This document shows positions 1 through 5,315 of a DNA stretch of 8,404 nucleotides, piece after piece (position 1 is the first letter of the stretch; every line of letters begins with the position of its first letter). A program made the position numbers and the translations under genes. The DNA lies in NCBI GenBank assembly GCA_049294435.1, contig JBAQCU010000033.1, positions 1 to 8,404 of the forward strand. Reading direction: 5' to 3'. The stretch comes from UBA1550 sp049294435. GTDB lineage: Bacteria > Patescibacteriota > Minisyncoccia > Phycocordibacterales > UBA1550. Below the pieces are notes generated by a model. That model was not told the DNA's origin and did no database searches. It saw only the letters and a program-made list of their open reading frames with translations.

Positions 1-105
1 CCGTTGTGATATCCATTTCACTACGAGGGCAGGTTTCTCGCTTGCCCGACTAAATTTGTAATCAAAAATTAGACGGGTGAAACTTATCTGAACTCTACCG
101 CAAAT
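1..105. other. Leader region upstream of cca, no gene recognised
   Basis: No convincing coding sequence is visible: both short open stretches entering from the left edge stop by about position 60. A weak 5-bp stem GGGCA/TGCCC (27-31 with 43-47) lacks a T-run, so it is not a convincing terminator. No good -35/-10 pair is seen; TTATCT at 84-89 is a possible -10 about 16 bases before the cca ATG. Confidence 0.4.
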
Positions 106-1623
106 ATGGTCAAAAGGCAAAAAAAGCTGTATGATTTCAGTACTAATATGAAAGCGGAGATCTCGTATAAAATACCTTCTGAAGTTTCACGTGTAACCGA
201 AACATTGCGAAACTCTGGGTTTGAGGCGCACTTGGTTGGCGGATGCGTGCGTGACATACTGCAGGGAATAAAGCCGAAGGATTGGGACGCAACTACAAAT
301 GCAACTCCTGAACAAATCCAGGCACTTTTTAAAGATTCCTTCTACGAGAATGATTATGGGACAGTAGGCATTGTAAATGAAACAGAGGATGAAACATTAA
401 AAGTAGTGGAGGTAACTCCATATCGCAGTGAAGGCGCATATACCGATAAACGTCGTCCAGACAGCGTTTCGTTTCACGGGAAACTTGAAGAAGATCTGAA
501 ACGCCGTGATTTCACGATAAATGCTATCGCATATGATGAATCTAAAGGACATCTAAAGGACATTCATGGTGGTCTAAAGGACATAAAGGACAAAGTGCTT
601 CGTACGGTGGGTAATCCACAAGAACGATTCAACGAGGATGCTCTTCGTGTTCTTCGCGCGGTTCGCCTTGCGACAGATCTCGGCTTTACCATAGAAGCTG
701 AAACACAGAATGCTGTTGTAGAAAAAGCAGGAGACTTGAAGCACATTTCTATGGAGCGTATTCGTGATGAATTTTCGAAAATGATTATGACAAAGAATCC
801 GATGATTGGAATTGTAATGTGTCAGAAGCTTGGATTATTAAAATATATTGCTCCAGATATTGAACGGGGGATTGAGATTGAACAAAATGGTGCGCACATT
901 TATACCGTATGGGAACACAACCTTCGCGCGCTCCAACACTCCGCAGACCGCGAGTGGCCGATTCATGTTCGCCTTGGTGCTTTGTTTCATGATGTTTCAA
1001 AGCCAGAAACCCGCCGTTGGTCTGAAGAAAACAAAGATTGGACATTCTATGGACACGACGTCGTAGGCGGGCGCGTTACCCGTAAAGCCCTTGAGCGCCT
1101 CAAATACCCTAAAAAAATCGTGGACGTTGTGTCCGCTCTCGTACGTTATCATTTATTTTTTTCTGATATAGAAAAAATTACGCTCTCTGCAGTACGTCGC
1201 ATTGTAAAAAATGTTGGTCCGGATAATGTGTGGGACCTGATGAAAGTTCGTGCATGCGATCGTATCGGCATGGGTCGCCCAAAAGAGGCGCCCTATCGTT
1301 TGCGCAAGTATGAAGCGATGGTAGAGGAAGCAATGCGCGCACCAGTATCAGTAGGAATGCTCAAAGTTGATGGAGAAAAAATTATGGAGGTTACAAAAGA
1401 AAAACCTGGACCAAAGCTTGGATTTATTCTACACGCACTTCTTGAGGAAGTGCTCGATGACCCAGAACGAAACACCGAAGAGTTTCTCGTGAAACGCACC
1501 CTCGAACTCGCAAAGCTCCCTATAGATGAACTAAAGAAACTCGGCGAAGAAGGGAAAGAGAAGAAGGAAGAAGCAGAAGAAGCAGAGCTCGCCATCATCC
1601 GCAAAAAACACGGAGTTAAATAG
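106..1623 (+). CDS. cca: CCA tRNA nucleotidyltransferase (tRNA CCA-adding enzyme, polymerase beta superfamily, with HD domain)
   Basis: Adds or repairs the 3'-terminal CCA of tRNAs using CTP and ATP; cytoplasmic. The 505-residue product has a class II nucleotidyltransferase head: LVGGCVRD (43-50), the metal-binding DWD (59-61), and RRDFTINA (133-140). The neck motif ERFNEDALRVLRAVRLA spans 173-189. An HD-type region follows (FHD at 294-296, GHD at 316-318), as in the larger bacterial CCA enzymes. The C-terminus is a Lys/Glu-rich helix ending RKKHGVK. Neither the ATG at 106 nor the one at 148 (residue 15) has a Shine-Dalgarno sequence; family homology begins near residue 23, so 148 is a real alternative start. 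The gene carries an odd 11-bp internal repeat (542-592), and its last seven codons are duplicated after the fic gene (2742-2764). Family assignment is very secure; exact CCA versus A- or CC-adding specificity is inferred. Confidence 0.96.
   Translation: MVKRQKKLYDFSTNMKAEISYKIPSEVSRVTETLRNSGFEAHLVGGCVRDILQGIKPKDWDATTNATPEQIQALFKDSFYENDYGTVGIVNETEDETLKVVEVTPYRSEGAYTDKRRPDSVSFHGKLEEDLKRRDFTINAIAYDESKGHLKDIHGGLKDIKDKVLRTVGNPQERFNEDALRVLRAVRLATDLGFTIEAETQNAVVEKAGDLKHISMERIRDEFSKMIMTKNPMIGIVMCQKLGLLKYIAPDIERGIEIEQNGAHIYTVWEHNLRALQHSADREWPIHVRLGALFHDVSKPETRRWSEENKDWTFYGHDVVGGRVTRKALERLKYPKKIVDVVSALVRYHLFFSDIEKITLSAVRRIVKNVGPDNVWDLMKVRACDRIGMGRPKEAPYRLRKYEAMVEEAMRAPVSVGMLKVDGEKIMEVTKEKPGPKLGFILHALLEEVLDDPERNTEEFLVKRTLELAKLPIDELKKLGEEGKEKKEEAEEAELAIIRKKHGVK
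542..592 (+). repeat. 11-bp tandem repeat inside cca
   Basis: CTAAAGGACAT occurs perfectly at 542-552, 553-563 and 574-584, followed by a partial copy AAAGGACA at 585-592. Because 11 is not a multiple of three, the copies are read in two phases (SKGH, then LKDI twice, then KDK). It lies just before the conserved GG-L-D-I-K-K-V-R segment of the head domain, and the protein stays in frame. Confidence 0.85.
1600..1622 (+). repeat. Direct repeat copy 1 (3' end of cca)
   Basis: These 23 bases encode the last seven residues (RKKHGVK) and part of the stop codon of cca. They match 2742-2764 at 20 of 23 positions. All three differences fall at third codon positions and are synonymous (CGC/CGT, GGA/GGG, GTT/GTG). 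Together the two copies bracket the fic gene. Confidence 0.7.
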
Positions 1624-1637
1624 TATCACACCAAAAG

Positions 1638-1689
1638 TTGGTATTTATCATACCACTGTGGTACGATAAAAGGGTCATTATGGTACGAT
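1638..1689 (+). promoter_or_regulatory. Promoter with palindromic operator in front of fic
   Basis: An imperfect palindrome spans 1644-1670: 13-base arms (TTTATCATACCAC / GTGGTACGATAAA) around one central base, with one mismatched pair. The half-site TGGTACGAT at 1659-1667 recurs as a direct repeat at 1681-1689, 22 bp away (about two helical turns), overlapping the fic start codon. A possible -35 TTGGTA (1638-1643) and -10 TACGAT (1662-1667), 18 bp apart, place the palindrome across the promoter. This is the layout expected for repression by a dimeric winged-helix protein, most simply the downstream Fic protein itself; that link is inference. Confidence 0.6.
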
Positions 1690-2720
1690 TATCAAAAATT
1701 AGGCCACAGTCGCAAATCCTTTATGCCATCTCACGGTATGGCCAACTTGGAATTGCCGAAATAAGCAAAAAAATAGGCGGGGATATCCCTCATACAACTC
1801 TTTCTCGCTACATCAAGGAACTGCGGGGTCATGGACTCATTGTCCACACAGGATTAGGGCGTGCGATCAAATACTCTATTGTACAAGGTGCTATCCGTGC
1901 GTATGATTTTGATCTTGGCGTTTACAATTCAAACGACACCACAACCGCTAAAACACTTTTTAATCACAACCTTTTTGATTCATGCGAAACAACTTTTTCT
2001 GATGAGGAACTACAAAAAATAGTCGAGACCACGGAACTTTACCGCGCGTGGAAGGAAAAAACTCCGAAAGAGTACCAAACGCTCGCATACGAACGCTGTG
2101 CTATTGAATTTTCATGGAAATCATCAAAAATAGAAGGGAACACCTACTCCCTCCTCGAAACCGAAGACCTTATCAAAAACAAAGTGGAGGCAAGAGGGAA
2201 GCCACACGAGGACGCGACAATGATCCTCAATCAAAAAAAAGTTTTTGACCTGATGATGAGTGACGCATTCCCAGACTTGCTTTCTGTAGCAACACTTACC
2301 GACATGCACAAAATGCTCGTTGCTGACCTCGGCATCCCGCACGACCTACGCATTGCGCAAGTAGGCATCACAGGGACAAACTACATACCGCTCCAATTTC
2401 AATCGCAGATACGAGAGGCGCTTGAGCGACTTCTTGATCTCGTCAAAAAAGAGAGCGACCAATTTCAGTCAGCGCTCATTTTGCTTGCGGGCATTGCCTA
2501 CATCCAGCCCTTTGCAGACGGCAACAAACGCACCTCGCGACACCTGGCGAACGCGGTACTCCACAAAAATAACATGCCTCCAGTTGCATGGAGGACGGTT
2601 AACGAAGTTGAGTATAAAAAATGCGTAATCGCATTTTATGAGCTCGGCAACATCCGCCCCCTCGCACTCCTTTGGCTTGAAAATTATATTGAAACAACCG
2701 AGGCATTCTTTGCAGAATAA
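1680..2720 (+). CDS. Fic-family protein with N-terminal winged-helix domain; core His replaced by Gln
   Basis: Fic proteins usually transfer AMP to target hydroxyls. Starting at ATG 1680, preceded by AAAAGGG about 6 bases away, the product has 346 residues; a TTG at 1638 would add 14 residues but lies in the operator. Residues 10-70 look like a winged helix-turn-helix (IAEISKKIGG, then TTLSRYIKELRGHGLIV). The inhibitory helix motif S-x3-E-G is SSKIEG at 148-153, N-terminal to the Fic core as in class II proteins. The Fic loop reads QPFADGNKRTSR (276-287) where the family consensus is H-P-F-x-(D/E)-G-N-x-x-R, so the catalytic-base His is Gln276 while the nucleotide-binding residues remain. The protein may therefore be weakly active, inactive, or mainly a regulator. 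It follows cca by about 56 bp and its own promoter region suggests independent control. Family confidence is high; function is uncertain. Confidence 0.9.
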   Translation: MVRLSKIRPQSQILYAISRYGQLGIAEISKKIGGDIPHTTLSRYIKELRGHGLIVHTGLGRAIKYSIVQGAIRAYDFDLGVYNSNDTTTAKTLFNHNLFDSCETTFSDEELQKIVETTELYRAWKEKTPKEYQTLAYERCAIEFSWKSSKIEGNTYSLLETEDLIKNKVEARGKPHEDATMILNQKKVFDLMMSDAFPDLLSVATLTDMHKMLVADLGIPHDLRIAQVGITGTNYIPLQFQSQIREALERLLDLVKKESDQFQSALILLAGIAYIQPFADGNKRTSRHLANAVLHKNNMPPVAWRTVNEVEYKKCVIAFYELGNIRPLALLWLENYIETTEAFFAE

Positions 2721-2741
2721 AGAAACGGGGTTCGCCGTTCC

Positions 2742-2764
2742 CGTAAAAAACACGGGGTGAAATA
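2742..2764 (+). repeat. Direct repeat copy 2: displaced copy of the cca 3' end
   Basis: Matches 1600-1622 at 20 of 23 bases and reads RKKHGVK in the same codon phase; it continues as Y-G and then TAA at 2769-2771. Only synonymous third-position differences separate the copies, implying that this piece was once real coding sequence of a cca-like gene end. It lies 22 bases after the fic stop codon. Confidence 0.65.
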
Positions 2765-2771
2765 TGGGTAA

Positions 2772-3248
2772 AGAAAAACGGAAGCGTGGCAGGACAAACC
2801 GACTATTTTGTATTTCGATGGGAAAGAGGGGATGAAGCAGGCGCTGATGCATCGCGTAAAGGAGTTACATAATACTGAGATCGTCGGTTTTTTTGCAAAC
2901 CCAGACTTTACGACAGAGGAAACATACGAACAATCATTTGAGTTTAACGATTACCGAGTGAAGCATAATATTACCGCAAGAGGCTTAGTTACCGAAACGG
3001 AGACACTGAAAGGTTTTGAAGAATACCTACAGGACAAAACGTTCGTCCCTAAATTTATTCCGAAAGATATGTTCAGCTCAAATGCTTCTTTTGAATTTTA
3101 TCCAAACTTTATTAAAATACTTTTCTGGGACTCTTCTGTCGGTGTAATCATTGAATCCCCAACTGTGGCAAAAGCAATGCGCCAAATTTTCGAAATGCTG
3201 TGGTCAAGACTGGGGGATGAGTATGATAAGAGTAAGGTGATTAAGTAG
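2772..3248 (+). pseudogene. Truncated TrmB-family regulator, C-terminal effector domain only
   Basis: The readable frame runs from just after an in-frame TAA (2769) to TAG at 3246, 158 codons. It begins with KPTILYFDGKEGMKQ, the segment that in TrmB-like regulators follows the winged helix and coiled coil. It ends with a segment including GVIIESPTVAKAMRQIFEML, typical of the family's C-terminus. The N-terminal DNA-binding half (roughly the first 100 residues in the intact relative at 5316-6059) is missing, and upstream lies fic and the displaced cca end. No ATG or GTG start stands at the proper place: homology extends upstream of TTG 2808, which has no Shine-Dalgarno site. ATG 2832 has AAGAGGGG directly abutting it, too close to act normally. 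A decayed gene is the best reading; a translated stand-alone sensor domain started at TTG 2808 (146 residues) is the alternative. Confidence 0.7.
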
Positions 3249-3257
3249 ATTACTGGG

Positions 3258-3303
3258 TAGGGAACATCTATTCGTAGTCATGACTACGAATAGATGTTCC
3301 CTA
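3258..3303. repeat. 46-bp perfect palindrome with AGTCATGACT centre
   Basis: Two 23-base arms with no spacer, the left one beginning TAGGGAACATCTATTC, meet at the centre AGTCA|TGACT. There is no mismatch. It starts 9 bases after the stop of the truncated regulator and ends about 70 bases before the antitoxin start. No T-run follows, so it is not a classical intrinsic terminator, though as RNA it would form a very stable hairpin. It shares its centre and arm length with the palindrome at 7117-7160. Confidence 0.95.
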
Positions 3304-3335
3304 AGCTACTGCGCTGAAAAACAGAAGCTTGCTGT

Positions 3336-3364
3336 TTGCGATAAAGTTAATCTTAGGGTAAACT
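3336..3364 (+). promoter_or_regulatory. Candidate promoter of the antitoxin-toxin pair
   Basis: TTGCGA (3336-3341), a 17-bp spacer and TAAACT (3359-3364) match the sigma70 consensus at 4 of 6 bases each. The antitoxin ATG begins 8 bases after the -10, so the transcript would have almost no leader, which fits the absence of a Shine-Dalgarno sequence. Confidence 0.45.
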
Positions 3365-3372
3365 TGTTGTAT

Positions 3373-3624
3373 ATGAAAACAGCGACAAAAAACATTGTGG
3401 GGCTCAAGGAATTGCGGGAGAATATGGATTCGTATATTTCTGGCGTTCAAAAAGGGAAGTCTTTTATTGTCGTTCGTCGTTCGCAACCAATCTTTCGCCT
3501 TGCGCCCGTTGACGTCTGGGGGGATGATGGAATTTGGGAAACCGCTATTGATTTCACCAAAATTAAAAAAGGGGGCGTACCTATTGAGGATGTGATTGCC
3601 TCTCTTAAGCGTCTCAAGAAATAG
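3373..3624 (+). CDS. Type II antitoxin, Phd/YefM-like
   Basis: The 83-residue product would bind and neutralise the toxin encoded 23 bp downstream and repress the shared promoter. The N-terminal half (NIVGLKELRENMDSYI, then KGKSFIVVRRSQPIFRLAPV, to about residue 46) has the Phd/YefM pattern: a helix-rich start, a short beta strand with 'sRrgkPvfrl'-type ending. The C-terminal segment (WETAIDFTKIKKGGVPIEDV onward) is the toxin-binding tail seen in this family. The start at ATG 3373 is chosen because upstream codons in the same frame run through the palindrome and show no family pattern. No Shine-Dalgarno sequence is present; a promoter 8 bp upstream suggests leaderless translation. Family assignment rests on pattern recognition and on the adjacent toxin. 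Confidence 0.85.
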   Translation: MKTATKNIVGLKELRENMDSYISGVQKGKSFIVVRRSQPIFRLAPVDVWGDDGIWETAIDFTKIKKGGVPIEDVIASLKRLKK

Positions 3625-3647
3625 TATCGCGTGCCTCCCATATCGAA

Positions 3648-3890
3648 ATGACTTCTAAGATTGATAAATTCGTCGCAAAACTAGATGCAGCACGACAAGA
3701 AAAAATCCTTGCGACTCTTTTAAAGATACGTTCTGGTAATTTTGAAAATCTTGATATCAAAAAACTAAAAGACTTCTCATTGACCTACCGTGTTCGTGTA
3801 GGTCAATGTCGCATTACATTTGAAACAACCCAAGGAGTCGTAGACATTATTAAAATTGAGTTTAAGGGAAATAATACTTATAGTCGCTAG
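3648..3890 (+). CDS. Type II toxin, RelE/ParE superfamily
   Basis: The 80-residue protein has the compact RelE/ParE fold signature: two N-terminal helices (to about residue 30), then KKLKDF (38-43), the core strand YRVRVGQCRITFE (47-59), and a C-terminal strand IIKIEFKGNNTY. Most RelE relatives act as ribosome-dependent mRNA endonucleases, while ParE relatives target gyrase; the sequence does not decide, though the YRVRVG core is commoner in the RelE-like branch. It lies 23 bp after the antitoxin in the usual antitoxin-first order. Its TAG stop lies in a CTAG that is also the stop of the convergent gene. An 11-bp inverted repeat lies inside the gene (3778-3808). Start ATG 3648 is the only one that fits; no strong ribosome site is seen, consistent with coupling to the antitoxin. 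Confidence 0.82.
   Translation: MTSKIDKFVAKLDAARQEKILATLLKIRSGNFENLDIKKLKDFSLTYRVRVGQCRITFETTQGVVDIIKIEFKGNNTYSR
3778..3808 (+). repeat. Perfect 11-bp inverted repeat inside the toxin gene
   Basis: CATTGACCTAC (3778-3788) and GTAGGTCAATG (3798-3808) are exact reverse complements with a 9-base loop. The stem-loop covers codons 44-54, the conserved YRVRVG core of the toxin. Confidence 0.85.
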
Positions 3891-4174
3891 TCTTTTCGAG
3901 CAACTTTTGATTTTTTGGTTTTCGCCTCGGGAGCTACTGGGACTTGTTTGTATTCTCCTTTCTTCCATGTAAATTTATACTTTACGATATCTTCTCGTAT
4001 CATCTTCTGCTCTTGCTTGGTTTTATACTCCTCAAGTTTTACATAGCAATGTGAATGAATTGACCCGCGTTTCTTTTTGTCAAAATAGAATTCTGCAAGT
4101 TTGTTGTTTATAATGGCAAAAGCCCAGCCTGTGTTTGCAAAATCAAATTCCTCTTCTTTTGTTTTTTTGGTCAT
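3887..4174 (-). CDS. Small basic protein of unknown function, in operon with exonuclease III
   Basis: The 95-residue product resembles uncharacterised small proteins I associate with Patescibacteria, but I recognise no named domain. The middle (WAFAIINNKLAEFYF, then SHCYVKLEEY) alternates hydrophobic and polar residues as in beta strands, followed by a charged helix (KTKQEQKMIREDIVKYKF) and a Lys-rich tail (KTKKSKVARKD). There is no signal peptide or membrane segment, and the basic tail would suit nucleic-acid contact. The ATG follows the exonuclease III stop by 10 bp with no Shine-Dalgarno sequence, so translation is probably coupled. It converges with the toxin gene and overlaps it by 4 bp at CTAG. 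A link to DNA repair is guilt by association only. Confidence 0.78.
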   Translation of the reverse strand: MTKKTKEEEFDFANTGWAFAIINNKLAEFYFDKKKRGSIHSHCYVKLEEYKTKQEQKMIREDIVKYKFTWKKGEYKQVPVAPEAKTKKSKVARKD

Positions 4175-4177
4175 GTT

Positions 4178-4195
4178 TTAAAAATTAATTTTTAA
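4178..4195. repeat. 18-bp perfect A/T palindrome at the operon junction
   Basis: TTAAAAATTAATTTTTAA is its own reverse complement. It covers the last codons and TAA of exonuclease III and reaches to 4 bases before the ATG of the downstream 95-residue gene. Being all A/T, it could occur by chance or help keep the downstream start exposed. Confidence 0.6.
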
Positions 4196-4955
4196 GCTCC
4201 AGTACAATTGGGCAATGGTCGGAGCCGTAGAAATCGGAAAGCATGATGGCTTGTTTCACACGTGGAAGTATGTCGGGTGTGATAAAAAAATAATCAATGC
4301 GCCAGCCGACGTTGCGATCACGCGCGGAAGTTTTCATATCCCAATATGTGTACACATCTTTTGTGTTTGGATAAAGATGACGATAGATATCTATGTAGCC
4401 GTGGTAGATGAGCTCGTCAATCCACGCGCGTTCTTCAGGTAGGAAGCCAGTATTCTTTTCATTCTCTTTTGGTCGGGCCAGGTCCACAGCCTCGTGAGCG
4501 GTGTTTACATCTCCACAAATAACTACTTTATGCCCTTTTTTTCGAAGTTTCTCTGTGAAACCAAGGAATGCATCGTAAAAATCTAGTTTATACTTCAAGC
4601 GGTCTGGTCCACCACCACCATTAGGGAAATAACAATTCAAAAGGACAAAGTCTGGGTAATAAAGGACAAGGAGGCGACCCTCTTGGTCCATGTCCTTTAG
4701 ACCCATTCCTTCCTCCACTTTTTCTGGTTTTGTTTTTGAATACACAGCAACACCACTGTATCCTTTACGCATTTTAGAATGACTAAAATATGAAAAATAC
4801 CCAACAGGATTCCGCACCTCATCAGTAAGCTGTTCAGCCTCAGCCTTTGTTTCCTGCAAGCACAGTATATCTGGATTCTTTTTAATTATACTAGCAAAAC
4901 TGCCCTTCTTGTGAACCGCCCGCAAGCCGTTTACATTCCATGAGATGATTTTCAT
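4185..4955 (-). CDS. xth: Exodeoxyribonuclease III / AP endonuclease (ExoA/Xth family)
   Basis: Cleaves DNA 5' of abasic sites and removes nucleotides 3'-5' in base-excision repair; cytoplasmic, Mg2+-dependent. From ATG 4955 the product has 256 residues, close to the usual length of about 255-270. The EEP-fold motifs are all present: MKIISWNVNGLRA at the very start (Asn7), CLQETKA (metal-binding Glu35), GYSGVAVYSK (65-74), NCYFPNGG (107-114), GDVNTAHEAVDLARP (Asp149, Asn151), GWRIDYF, and the terminal GSDHCPI (Asp246, His247). An upstream in-frame ATG at 4976 would add seven residues but the family begins at MKIISWN, so 4955 is preferred. TATACT lies exactly 6 bases before that ATG, suggesting a leaderless message. 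The gene leads a two-gene unit with the 95-residue protein. Family and activity are secure. Confidence 0.96.
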   Translation of the reverse strand: MKIISWNVNGLRAVHKKGSFASIIKKNPDILCLQETKAEAEQLTDEVRNPVGYFSYFSHSKMRKGYSGVAVYSKTKPEKVEEGMGLKDMDQEGRLLVLYYPDFVLLNCYFPNGGGGPDRLKYKLDFYDAFLGFTEKLRKKGHKVVICGDVNTAHEAVDLARPKENEKNTGFLPEERAWIDELIYHGYIDIYRHLYPNTKDVYTYWDMKTSARDRNVGWRIDYFFITPDILPRVKQAIMLSDFYGSDHCPIVLELKN

Positions 4956-4961
4956 AGTTAC

Positions 4962-4967
4962 AGTATA
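4962..4967 (-). promoter_or_regulatory. -10 element (TATACT) for leaderless exonuclease III mRNA
   Basis: On the minus strand TATACT is followed by exactly 6 bases and then the ATG at 4955. Transcription would start at or next to the A of ATG. No matching -35 is seen 17 bp upstream and there is no Shine-Dalgarno site. Confidence 0.5.
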
Positions 4968-4975
4968 TAGAACCA

Positions 4976-5036
4976 TTGTACATTTTACGAATAGGGGATA
5001 GACTTAACATAGTAAACAATTTATAGAAAGGAGGTG
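4976..5036 (+). promoter_or_regulatory. Candidate promoter and strong ribosome binding site for the 74-residue gene
   Basis: AAGGAGGTG at 5028-5036 is a near-perfect anti-16S match, with 6 bases between GGAGG and the GTG start at 5041; it decides the start. A possible promoter is TTGTAC (4976-4981), 17 bp, TAGACT (4999-5004). The ribosome site is convincing, the promoter weak. It is the strongest Shine-Dalgarno sequence in the window. Confidence 0.65.
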
Positions 5037-5040
5037 TATC

Positions 5041-5265
5041 GTGAGCACTACATCAACATATGACGAAGACGAGCAAGCGCGAATAGCCAGACAGCAGTTT
5101 GAAGCATTGCAAGCAGGTGTAGTTAATCTGCGAAATGCTGTAATTATTCTAAGGGCTAGCACTCTCATTTCTTTTCGCCGATACAGACAAACAAAAGCGC
5201 AACTCAAAAGAAGTGAAGCGGAGTTAACACGATTACACAAAATGCTTCACCCTGACGAAGAATAG
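5041..5265 (+). CDS. Small helical (probable coiled-coil) protein of unknown function
   Basis: The 74-residue product is not recognised. It starts at GTG 5041 behind an excellent Shine-Dalgarno sequence. After an acidic start (STYDEDEQ) it appears helical throughout: QARIARQQFEALQAGVVNL, a hydrophobic stretch with Arg (AVIILRASTLISF, 33-45), then a charged heptad-like stretch (RRYRQTKAQLKRSEAELTRL) and an acidic end (HPDEE). The hydrophobic stretch is short and interrupted by Arg, so a membrane segment is unlikely; a short coiled-coil or helical bundle is more probable. It is a single-gene unit, divergent from exonuclease III and closed by a hairpin terminator. The reality of the gene rests on the ribosome site, the uninterrupted frame and the terminator. 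Confidence 0.75.
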   Translation: MSTTSTYDEDEQARIARQQFEALQAGVVNLRNAVIILRASTLISFRRYRQTKAQLKRSEAELTRLHKMLHPDEE

Positions 5266-5278
5266 TTTTAGTATCAAG

Positions 5279-5315
5279 AACGCGCCGGACAATAACAGTC
5301 CCGCGCGTTTAATTA
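5279..5315. terminator. Bidirectional hairpin terminator between convergent genes
   Basis: AACGCGCCGGAC (5279-5290) pairs with GTCCCGCGCGTT (5298-5309) over 12 positions with one mismatch and a 7-base loop. On the plus strand it is followed by a T/A-rich stretch (TAATTATTATT). It lies 13 bases after the stop of the 74-residue gene and a few bases after the stop of the minus-strand regulator, so it can serve both. Confidence 0.7.

Noticed and set aside
1638..1679. TTG start adding 14 residues to the Fic protein
   Set aside because: It lies in the operator/promoter sequence and lacks a ribosome site, whereas ATG 1680 has AAAAGGG upstream.
2726..2744. Hairpin ACGGGG...TCCCGT after fic as a terminator
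   Set aside because: On the plus strand it is followed by A residues, not T; the T-run is on the minus strand where no gene ends.
3280..3372. N-terminal extension of the antitoxin starting at an ATG-less frame inside the palindrome
   Set aside because: The extra residues include the right arm of the palindrome and show no Phd pattern; a promoter-like -10 lies between, so ATG 3373 is the better start.
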